Shown here: positions 54,040 through 64,000 of the stretch, in pieces
How positions within the stretch are numbered: position 1 is the stretch's first letter
How the letters are laid out: every line of letters starts with the position of its first letter
Source: Motacilla alba alba
Taxonomy: Eukaryota; Chordata; Aves; Passeriformes; Motacillidae
Direction: 5' to 3'
DNA length: 64,000 nt
NCBI RefSeq assembly: GCF_015832195.1
Contig: NC_052028.1
Coordinates: forward strand, 6,181,501 to 6,245,500
Program-made: the position numbers and the translations under genes
Notes under the pieces: generated by a model
Database searches by the model: none
What the model was told of the DNA's origin: nothing
What the model saw: the letters and a program-made list of their open reading frames with translations, nothing else

Positions 54040-57000
54040 CTTAGGGTTACACTAGGATTAAAATCTTAGCAGCTATGATTGGATCTGAGACTTTATTGAC
54101 TCTAAAACTTCCTATCCATAGATAGTCTTTTTTTTCCCCAATCTCTTTTGAGGGGTTGAGGAGGCTGGACAGATCCCCAAAAATCTTTCTTAGACTCAGC
54201 TCTGCAAAGTAAATATTTAGTTGATGTTGCATATTTCAGCAGAACACTCAATACACCAGGGAAATCTGGGAGAGAAAACCTGTGACTGTGAACTGCAGAG
54301 CAGTAACTCTGTTCAGTTCAGTAGAGGGAATCAATGTATGTGGCTGCAGGAAAGGGAGTGAATTCAGAGCTCAGAATAAGGGATAGCAGTCCTGTCTGGA
54401 TGTAAATCATGCAGCAAAAGATCATCATCCTTGCTCTCATATCAGTATATCCCTTAAAGGATTTCAAAACCTGAAGGGTGTAAGCATGGGCCTGACTTAA
54501 TTCTAAGATAAAATGGGGATGCAATTTTGGAATGAAATGAGTATCTTATCATCTGGCCACTTGCACCCCTAATCTGTAGTTGGTCTAGGCATGCAAAGGG
54601 AATGTGATAGGATGAACCTGCAGTGATTTAAGCCAGTTGGAATTCTGTGTGGTTACAGGTCCATTTTTCCTGCCATGCATCTGGCCCTAAGGTGAGCTGG
54701 CTTAACTGGTTGAGGCCAGCTTTGTTTTTTCTCACTAGTGATTAGCTTTCAGTGGGATCCTGGAGCTGTTTGTTTCCAAGTCACACAAATGTCACCTCCC
54801 CTGAGAAGGGAGACTGGTTTTGTGGAATGGGCTGTTATGACAACACGCCTTAGGCTTGGCTCTCGTGCATCAGAGCAACGCAAGTGATAACCTGTGTTGC
54901 TTTCTTCTAAACCTACTGATAACCCCTCGTGTGAGAGTATGGAAAAAAGTGATGCAACAACAAAGATCTGCAGTGTAGTGAACTCCAGAGAGGCTGGTGC
55001 ACTGGGAAGAAGGAAAGAAAGCTGCATGATGCAGTGTTTTTATTGTTCAGCATTTCCCTCGGGCTGACATTATTCATTCCTGTGTTGTTTTTTTTCCTTG
55101 ACTAGCCACAGATTCAGATCTAACCCTAGCCTGGCCTTTTGTGAAAGTTAAATGGCAGCTCTCCACAAGAAGAAAAATCAGACCTGCTTTTAAAGCTCCA
55201 TGGGAGATGGAGGCAGGAGGCTTTTCTTACCCTGAGGTGGACAGAAGTGCTGCTGACTGAAAGCTTTTTTGGAAGCTATGCAAGGAATTATCCCAATGCA
55301 CAGCTCAATTGAAGGGAAAAAGATCTAACAAGCCTGAGTAGGTAATTTTTCATTAAAGTGTTAGTGAAGCTTGACATTCTTAATCTTGTTCTTCCACAAC
55401 AGAAATCTGCTTCCAGCATAAACTATGTTCTAGAGGAGGGCTCAACAGGCAGGTCCTAATAAACCTGCTCAAGAAACTTGTTTTTCTAGAAGACCTCTTC
55501 AATCACTCTGTACAGATTTGGTTTTCACTTCATAGGAAACGAGCAAAAGAAATGGTCAGGCTTTCCTTTGTGTGCTACAGCAGGCAGTTTGCTCTATGCT
55601 GAGCAACTTAAAGCTCAAACAGTTCTTAACTGAGTTCTTAATAGCTGTTCTTTACTAAATAGGTTTTCTTTTTATTTTTCTTTCTTGTGAAATGTTTCTC
55701 TCTTTTAAAAAGATACTCCTTATAGGAATGCTTCCACCAGAAAATATGGATCACATAACTTGATTCTGTCAGTTCACATCTCTGAGTGATGAAAACAGGA
55801 TTCTGCCTTGTTACTGAGTAAACACAGAGTAAAATTTTACTTTTTAGTGTATGGATTAGTGCTACCTCTGTCATTCTGGGGCTGGAATGTCTTGCAAAAC
55901 ACAAATGGAAGGGTCTTCACACAGATCTCTGAGAAGGAAATACTCTTATACCTTTTAGACTGGGAAACTACATTCTCCCTCCATGTTTGTAGTCCAAGTG
56001 CATCCATGCCCAGCATTGAAATGCAATTTTTAACTTCTCCCACAGTCATTACACAAAAGAATTACATTAAATCTGAGCTAAAGCACAATTATAGTCTGGA
56101 TCTAACAAAGGACAATGAACTAAGCAAATTGTCTATGAACTGGAAATTAAAATTTCAGGTCTGAGACCTGTGTGAAACGAGTTAACCTCTGTAATTCATG
56201 GTGCTTTGCCTTGTTGGAGAGATGCTATGGCACTTTCTTTTCCGGCAAAAGAGAGGTTTCTGTGTTTGTGGACGGAAGGGTGGTGTCCTGTGTCTGGATG
56301 CTGGGGTTAGCACTGGCCAGCTGCAGGCAGACCTGGTGTAGCTGCAGTGCAGGTTGCTGCTTTCAGCTGCAGGCTTTGATTTGTGCTCCTTGCCAGTCAC
56401 CTGTAAATGGAACTGCCAGCGCTGCAGGGAAGGAAGGAGTCAAGGGCCAAACAGAAACAATGCAAGCCTTACTGGCCTGGGGAGAGCAGGATCTGTGCTC
56501 AGCCCTTCAGCTTTGAAATAAATCCAGAGCTGCGACAGAAGCCAGTGCCCTTTTTGCTCTACTCATCCTCTCCTGGAGTTGATGATAACTCCTCTCCCCA
56601 TTGGAAACATGAGTTTTTCTGAGGCCACAAAAGTGGCTCAGGATTAAAAGGGCAGCTGGGCTTTGGGCTGGCCTGGGAGAGGTCAGAGAGCAGAGCTGGC
56701 AGCTGCTGGGGTGGTCAGTGTGCCTGCTGAGGGAGCTGGAAGAGGGTGTACCCAAAACTGTCCTTGCTTCTGTTTAAAGCACCTTTAAAACTTAGGCTGC
56801 TATGAAAAAATACAATGGAGGCAATTTTTTTCCCCACTTAATGCTGCTTGGTAAATCTGTGTGCTTAAATCATAACTTAGTGCTTATACTATATAATCAT
56901 AACTTAATGCTATATATTTTACTTATAACTTAATTATATATCAGCATTTTCTTTGTAAATGGATGTGTAGGTTTTAAAAAATATTTTCTCTTCCATTGTG

Positions 57001-59190
57001 GTAACACTGGAGCATGACAGTTCTCAGGAAGGTGGATCTGTCTTTTTGTAGGGAGAGAAAAAAAAGCCATGTAATCTGGTAAGTGATGGAATGTGGCTGT
57101 AATGACCAGTTAATGAGAACCATTATGGCTCGTTTGTGCAATCTATTAGTTCTTATAAAATGCTTCCTGAGGGTCTGGGCACTTTAGGTCACAAATATAA
57201 AATTAGAGAACAGGGGTTTTTTAATGATTATTGGGAAAACGGTGATTTTTAATAAAAACTCCTGTCTGATTTTTCAGAGATGCTGTAAAGAAAAAGACTT
57301 GTAATGGGTCTTTTTAAGTAGATATGTTTAACTTTCTTTGACCAATTCTGATTTTCATCTTTAGAGACTTCTCTGTCTTTTATGTAGAAAATTGTTCTGG
57401 CTGCAGCTGGTAGGAAATAAACAATTTACTAAGGTGATTTACTTCATGATTTATCTAAACAGATGATATTCCTACAGCTGAACTTTTGGAAGAATTTGCT
57501 TTTGCTTTTTTGATAGTTTGATAGTTTTTTTTTTTGGTTTTTTTTTTGTTTGTTTGTTTTTTTGTTTTTTTATAGTTTCTAAATGCTTCAACTATTCCTA
57601 CTTAGACTGTCAAGTTGTATCTTCTATTTTCCCTGACTCCTAGCAGTCTGCATTTTCTGGGATTTGTGGTTGCTGTTGGGCTTGGTCTGTTTGATGGAAA
57701 TTATTAGCACATGCTAACATAACCATCTTGTGAGAGTACTTGGTTTTGTCTTGTGAACCCCTTGACTTAATCTTCATCGTGTTATCATTCTGTCTTGTGA
57801 AATTGCTGATTGCTTTTTGGCAGTTAATACCCATGCATTAACTTTCCAGCAGCCTTTGCAATGCAAAATTCTTCTGTATTGCTCTTTACAAGCAACTCCT
57901 GCAGGGTTCTGTAAATGATGTTACCCTGTTGCAGGTCTATTGCTGTGGGTTCAGCTTGTACAGCTGTTCACATTAAAAGCAACTAAGAAACTTTGTGGGA
58001 GTCATTGTTGCAGATGTCGATTCTAACTTTGCACAGCTAAGAAAGCCTCAGGCATGATATTTTTCACTATCATCACTTTTTTTTTTTTTTTAGATGGCTC
58101 TAGGACACTGTATATGCTGATTGTATCCTCTCATTCTGCTTCCTGTCCCTAAGCTTTGGCCAGCTGGACAAAGAAGAGGTTGCATTCAGATGGTTGTACT
58201 TGACTTAGCCTTAACTTGCAAGCTCTATAATTTTCTTGCCTGAAGTATTTTTAAGTTTGAAGTTCAGCTCATGTCTCAGTGACTAAAGGAAGGAAAAAAA
58301 GAGACTGAAGGAAAGGAGGTTAGGCTTGCGGCAAAGCTTTTTTTAGGACTTAAAGAACTTCTACCTCCTGTGTTCTGTGTGACTCTGGGCAACTTCCTGG
58401 ACTCAAGTTCTAAGTTCACTTAAAAGTACATGCTGAGGCTAACAAAATGCATTTCTTTTTCATTTTTATGTAATTGTGGATGATATTTTTACTTTCTCTG
58501 TGGCATTTAGAGCTTGGCCCATTGGGGCCATTTGGAGAACTTGCTTAAAGACGTTTTGCCATCTGAAGTTCTTCGACCCTGGCAGTGCCCTCCCTCTGGT
58601 GCTCTGCTGTGGGGTGTTACAGTCCTACCTTTGGTCAGTTGTTTGTGTTTATTGTGAGGTGCTGAAGGCAGGCTGATGCTTTTTCATCATTTTGGGCAAA
58701 GACTGGACTTGATCTTGGAGGTATTTTCAACTTATAATGATTCTCTGATATACAGATTCCTTGTGGATTAAATATTACTCCTTTTTCAGTTTAGAAATTG
58801 TAAAAAAATAACTTTATTAATGGATTGGTAGGTTTAATTTGCTGCTGTTTGTCAGGTGAGAGAAAAACCATGTATCTTACTTGCAGAGGACTGGAGGGTT
58901 ACCTCTCTTGCATGATGTGTCTTAGTGCAAACAGGAAACAAAAAGAAGTCATGGAGCATCTCGCCTGAAGTGGAGTGGTACAGCGGAAATAAGATGTGAA
59001 ATCTGAAATCTGGTGTCTTTTGGGAAGCGCTGGCAGAAGACGTGGAGAGTGGAAGGCACTGCTAATTGCTGAAAATTATCAACACCTTTTTCATGTCCAA
59101 AACAATGTAGGTGAAGATGATTAGACTTAACTTTAGGTCTGTTAATTTTCTGATAAATTTGATGAAAGCTCAAGATTTTTCTTCTGGCTG

Positions 59191-59218
59191 TTTTTTTTTT
59201 TTTTTTTTTTTTTTTTTT
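59191..59218. repeat. 28-base poly-T run
   Basis: Homopolymer T tract with no recognisable retroposed body next to it. Confidence 0.85.
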
Positions 59219-59750
59219 CCTTCCTAATGACGGCTCTTGATAAAGATTAGGAAATATTGTTTGCTGTTAGTAGTGAAACACTTAATGGTGTTTCTTTAAA
59301 AGATATCAGGTCTTCATAAATGTCAAAATGATTTGACATGATTCAGCAAAGGGCTGGAGTCTTGCCTACAGGTCCTTGGTAGAAGAAAGCAGAAATGCTG
59401 CAGGTTCTGGTTGAATGTTCTGGCACACATGTGCAGACACAGCAACTCAGGGAATTTATTATTAAGCAATCCCAAACCCAAGCCTGGGCTTGGTTCTGTG
59501 CTTGCAGAAGGGAGACTCTGTTTTGAATTACTAGGGCAGCATCTGGTATAGGGCTGAGTAACAGAAGACTTGAATATGTGTGATTTTTCATCTGTCTAAA
59601 GCAGGCAAGGAAAAGTTTGTCAGTAGTCAGCAACTTAGAGAATATTAGCTTTGAGTTGGATTGTACTAATTTCTGTGGCAGCTCAGAGAGGAAGTTATGT
59701 GTGGAGTGACTAAATGCTGGTGCCCAGCTTCTTTAAACACCTATTTTTTC

Positions 59751-59776
59751 TTTTTTTTTTTTTTTTTTTTTTTTTT
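59751..59776. repeat. 26-base poly-T run
   Basis: Homopolymer T tract just after CTATTTTTTC; no element body was recognised. Confidence 0.85.
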
Positions 59777-60104
59777 AATTGCCTGCTTTATGAATTCAGG
59801 CTCACCTTTTGGAAGGTTACAGCCTGGTATTTGATCATGGATCTGTTCTTTCTGGAGACAGAATTAAAGGGTGATTGACTGTAATGTACCTTATGATTGG
59901 CTTTGAGAATATGTTGATGATGGGAGGATTATTGAAGGCCAACAAGTGACTTCTATTTCTATGTTTGCATGTGGTAGGGGAATGGTGGTTGAGATTTAAT
60001 GAGTTTTTAATCCTTTCATTCTACTGTTTCTATATAGGTTCAAATTAAGAGGCACATAAAATTAAAATGGGGTTTCCAATAGTCCAGCTTGTGCTAATGT
60101 TAAT

Positions 60105-60499
60105 TGTAGGTATGATATTTTCTGAAAATCCCTTTGCTAGGATTTTCTTCTCCTGAGAAGCTGAAGGGCCTCAGCTTCAAGTGTAAACAATTTGTTATCT
60201 GCTGCTGTGGGATGCAGCAGGTGCTTCCTCGATTGGTCACTGTGGGATGTTTCTGCTTGGTGGCCAATCCAGGAGGCAGCAGCTCTCGGACTCTCTGGGA
60301 GTCACAGAACTTTGTTATTCATTCCTTTCTATTCCTGTCTGGCCTTCTGATGAATCTTTCTCTCTGTTCTTTGTAGTACAGTTAGAGTGTGGTCTTTTTA
60401 ATGTAATATATATCATATTATAATAAACCAGCCTTCTGAAATGGAGTCAAGATCTCTCCTTCCCTTCACCAAGTCCTCACTGCCCTGAAGACCACCGCA
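60105..60499 (+). mobile_element. Solo LTR of a common passerine endogenous retrovirus family
   Basis: It starts TGTAGGTATGATATTTTCTG and includes CCTTTGCTAGGATTTTC, CTCCTGAGAAGCTGAAGGG, AATAAA at 60422-60427 and a terminal ACCACCGCA. This order closely matches a high-copy songbird LTR as I recall it. TTAAT precedes it and recurs at 60504-60508, but four bases beyond the expected end, so the target duplication is unclear. No internal genes are present. Confidence 0.8.
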
Positions 60500-63400
60500 T
60501 TAGTTAATTCCAGTATTTCTTCCTGGAACAGACCTACAGCACAGTGATCTACATTTTATTACCAAATCTTGGGGAATGGGATAGGGGTACAGTGAGAGCA
60601 AGTTAAAAATATTCTTGTGTTTCATCATTTGCAGATCAATATCTAATATCTAAGCCTGTATTGTTCCTACTGCTGCAGAAGTGTCACACGTGGGTTGAAG
60701 AACATTTCAAGAGCTCCCACTGACAGACGTTTTCAAAACACCAGCTACAAGGAACTGGTCTGTGTAGGTAAATCCAAGGGGTCTGCCACGCCCAGCCAGT
60801 GCCCAGGCAGCTTCTTTTAGTGGTTGCACTTTTGTGGGTTTCCAAATGCAACTGGTATTGCTCTGCCAGGCTAGGGGGGAGTGGGGGGAATTGCTGGAGC
60901 AGGATGTGCTCATGCCCCATCTCTAATCACATCCCTTTGTCTCCACACCACAGTCTGTGCTGCTCAAGCTGTTTATGAACACAGTCCCACACCTGGTGCA
61001 TGTGCTGCTTCCCAGGGGAAGGTGTTACTGGATGATAAAACATTGTCTGATTGATTGTGCAAACTGAACACTCATGATAACTGAAGTTACTCTTACCTTA
61101 GACAAAAGTGTTGGACTTTTTTTTTCTTTTTCCTGAAGAAAAATGCAGATAACTGAAGGAATGTGACATGCCCAATTAAGGTTTTATTTTTGACCTAAAT
61201 TAGGAGAGGCTAAGTACAGTGATTTCAGTAATTAATTGCTTATGGATACAGGAGGAAAAGTGTCAACTCTTCTCTTTCATCAGCATAGGATCAGTCTGGT
61301 CAATCACTGGCAGTCCCTGGAGGAGACAGCAAATGTAAACTGATACTTAGTCTTCAATATTTAGTAACAGCTTTTCCCAATTCCTCTATTCTTAGAATGT
61401 GATGACAGATAAAGCAATAGCTTAAATTATTAAAACAATTTCCTTATAAATTTCTCTCTGACAACATTGTTAATAAGGCATCAGGGACAAGTTGTACTAT
61501 AAATTACCTGCATAAGAACCTGGTATATAGTTTTTTGTTGTCAGTTTGGTACTCTGAGGAATTTTATACCTCTGACAGCTGACCTCTGGATGCGTTCCAG
61601 GGTAACCTGCAAAGATGAGCTGTATTCCCTCCATAAATAGGGAAGGTGGACATTTGAAGACATGTGTCCCCTCATTCCCTTAGTAGGAAGAATGTTGTAG
61701 CAACTGATAAATCAAATTATCAGTTTGAGGTCTACCAGGCTAATTATGAACCCTGAATAATTCAGATGTTTAGAGTTTGTGAAATCTGTTTTGAGACTAA
61801 GGGGAAGGTGATACTTCTCCACTTCTTATTGCCTGAGCGTGCCATAATGGTTTTTTCAGAAGTACTACTCCGAGTGTTAGAGCTTTTCCACCACACAAAT
61901 ACAATTAGGGTTTTGTTGTGATTTGAAAATTATTATTACAGCACAGAAAGCAGTTTTGTTTAATGGCAATAGAAATTTAATCTCATTGTCTCTAACACGA
62001 GGTAGGTGGGGAAGGCAGGGAGTAGAAATTGGCACAGAGAAGGTAGCCAGTTTTGAAGAAACTAAAAAGTAGCAATAGAATTAAAACTAAAGGAAAAACT
62101 AAAAACATTTTGAGAAATAGTAATCTGTGAGTTTTTGGTTTAATTGATTCAGCATTTGGAAGCCCCAGGATTTTGGGATGGGGAATTTATTCTTTCTACT
62201 CTCTTCCATAATTTAAATAGCATTTCCATCTTTTCAAGATAGAGAAAATTGCAGGGAGAGATCTTGAGTATCAAATAAAAGAAGTTCATTGAAAACATGA
62301 GGAGCAAAAGATACCATGGGGTTTTTTTCTTCCTTTTCCAATCAAAGGTATTTGAGTGCCCAAGTTACAAGGTACTTAGATTTCATCTAATTTTCTGTCA
62401 GAAAATTCCTAACTAGCTCAAAATGTTCAAAACTGGGAATAGGATCCACAAATGGCTTATACTTGGCCTTGTGCTTGTTCATTGTTCTTGGTGTCTGGAA
62501 TCCTTCACCTCACTCATTGAGGCACATATGTATTGATTTTAAATAAAGTTCAAAACCAACACAGGGGGAATAGTCTTAGTCTTTGCTATCCAAATTCTGG
62601 TCATAACTACTAGATCTCTAAGAATCTCTGTTAAGATGATGCTGTATATATTGGAGTACCTATCTTTTTTTCTTCAATGTAAGTGATATCCTTCTGTTGT
62701 GTGTGTGCCTAGTCATGTAGTAGCCTGTCTGAGGAGCTTTGGGACATGCTGCAGAATTATATTCACATCAATGCATTTGAAGTTGCAGTCTTTGAAGGAT
62801 CTCTAAAAGAAAAAACCCAACAGTTATGTGAGCTGTATTTGGGATCAGGGAGAGAGGGAGAAGTATGTTCAAAATCATTGGGTTTGTGGTGGTCTAGCAG
62901 AATTGTCATCCTGAGCTGAGTTATTTTAAGTGATGTGGGAATTATTTCTTTAACACATACACACAGAGTATTTGTAGAAAGCTGATAAGAGAAAACGTTG
63001 CAACTCTCATATAATATTGAGATAAAAGTCTAAATTAGTAATTGGAGTGACTTGGATTAAAATTAAGTGTAACAACCAGTTCGGTTAAAAGCAGGTAGAA
63101 ATTTAGGGGTGTAACTTCTTGCTTCCTGCTGATACACCTGATCTTGTTTGAAGATTTTGCCATGCTGACGTGATGAATGGTGCTCAATGTTCTAGGAGGC
63201 ATCAAAGATGTGGGATTTGGTAAAGTTAATGAAATGTTATTTGCAGGAAAAAAGTAGTTTCTCTCCCTTTTCTCTCAAATTAAACTGGGACAAGAAGCCT
63301 TTGCTCTACCTGGGAGCAGGGGTACATCTTGATGAATGAGGGCCTCCTTGTTTATAGCAAGAAAAACCTGACTATTTTGCACCCTATTTCTTGTGAATGT

Positions 63401-64000
63401 TTAAGCAACTAAGTATGTTAAAGCTAGTATTTTGTTTTTCTGGTCTAAGTTGTTTCTTAGCCTATCTGATTGACCTAGATTATTGTTCAGTTTGATGGTT
63501 TTGTTTCACTTTTCTGTTTTATGAAGACATGGTTTTCTTCAAGACCAAGTGCCCTTTAGGTCTTTTAGCTGATGCAGAAATGGGTGGAACAGCCAATTTT
63601 GGATGTGGTGTTTATTTCCTCTAATGTGAGCTGTAATTGGAGTGATTGAGGTTGATAGATTAGTTTTTGGCCAAATAAGTACATTTTTCCTTTAAAATGT
63701 AGGGAGCAAGAATAGCCCTTTATCCTTCTGAGACATTAAAAGCTTTCTTAATGGCACTGCAGGTTTTCTTTATTTATTTATTTTAAATGTAGCTTTTCTC
63801 ACTTTACTGGGGAGAAAAAAACCCCAGAATTGAAGACACAATCAATTCAAAAAACATTGCTTTTTACCCTCCTGTATTAAATTATTTCAGATTAGTTGGT
63901 GGTTTACATTTTGAAACATGTTAATTTCAATGATGTGGAAATGACATTTGCAATTTAGCTGCTTGTTGATTGAGTGTTTCTGGAACAAGCTTTCCTTTTC
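60500..64000. other. Intergenic, no gene recognised
   Basis: AT-rich DNA to the window edge with no supported exon, RNA gene or transposon. By synteny the next genes beyond would be the GABA-A receptor cluster at some distance. Confidence 0.5.

Larger units (their letters stand above)
54037..60104. other. Intergenic, no gene recognised
   Basis: About 6 kb, AT-rich. It holds T-rich runs near 57525-57570, 58078, 59191-59218 and 59751-59776, and an AT-rich stretch with repeated ATAACTTA phrases at about 56868-56945. No supported gene. Confidence 0.5.

Noticed and set aside
1..64000. CRISPR arrays, operons, prophage or bacterial systems
   Set aside because: The sequence is vertebrate nuclear DNA. 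Tandem repeats here lack spacer structure and there are no prokaryotic gene layouts.

Overview
The window comes from a vertebrate nuclear genome, almost certainly a bird and probably a songbird. It has intron-split genes with GT/AG junctions, several CR1 LINE fragments (the dominant avian retrotransposon), CpG-rich promoters in an AT-rich background, and several solo endogenous-retrovirus LTRs. The LTR near 60.1-60.5 kb resembles a very common passerine LTR family, as I remember it.

Three protein-coding genes fill the first 27 kb in the order HMMR (minus), NUDCD2 (plus), CCNG1 (minus). This matches the mammalian CCNG1-NUDCD2-HMMR block (human 5q34) in inverted orientation. All three could be rebuilt exon by exon with compatible splice phases: HMMR has 18 coding exons and 731 aa, NUDCD2 has 4 coding exons and 157 aa, and CCNG1 has 5 coding exons plus a probable non-coding first exon and 295 aa. 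HMMR and NUDCD2 share a 283-bp head-to-head CpG-rich promoter. It holds two CCAAT boxes 32 bp apart and a TTTGAA (CHR) element, the arrangement expected of a G2/M gene. NUDCD2 and CCNG1 converge tail to tail, with 2.8 kb of CR1 and LTR debris between them. CCNG1 has a CpG-island promoter, a 19/20 match to the p53 consensus in its first intron, and a GC-rich minisatellite just upstream.

From about 27.2 kb to 64 kb I found no convincing coding gene. By synteny this is the gene-poor flank toward the GABA-A receptor cluster. It holds three plus-strand LTRs (27.2-27.7, 29.7-30.0 and 60.1-60.5 kb), one minus-strand LTR (about 45.0-45.5 kb), simple repeats, long poly-T runs, and one isolated CpG-rich segment at 53.15-53.6 kb that could be a promoter or enhancer.

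I found no undescribed multi-gene system. The most useful observations are regulatory (the CHR/NF-Y promoter and the p53 element) and structural: an exact 153-bp duplication inside a CR1, an inverted CR1 pair in a NUDCD2 intron, a perfect 17-bp hairpin in a CCNG1 intron, and the orphan CpG cluster.
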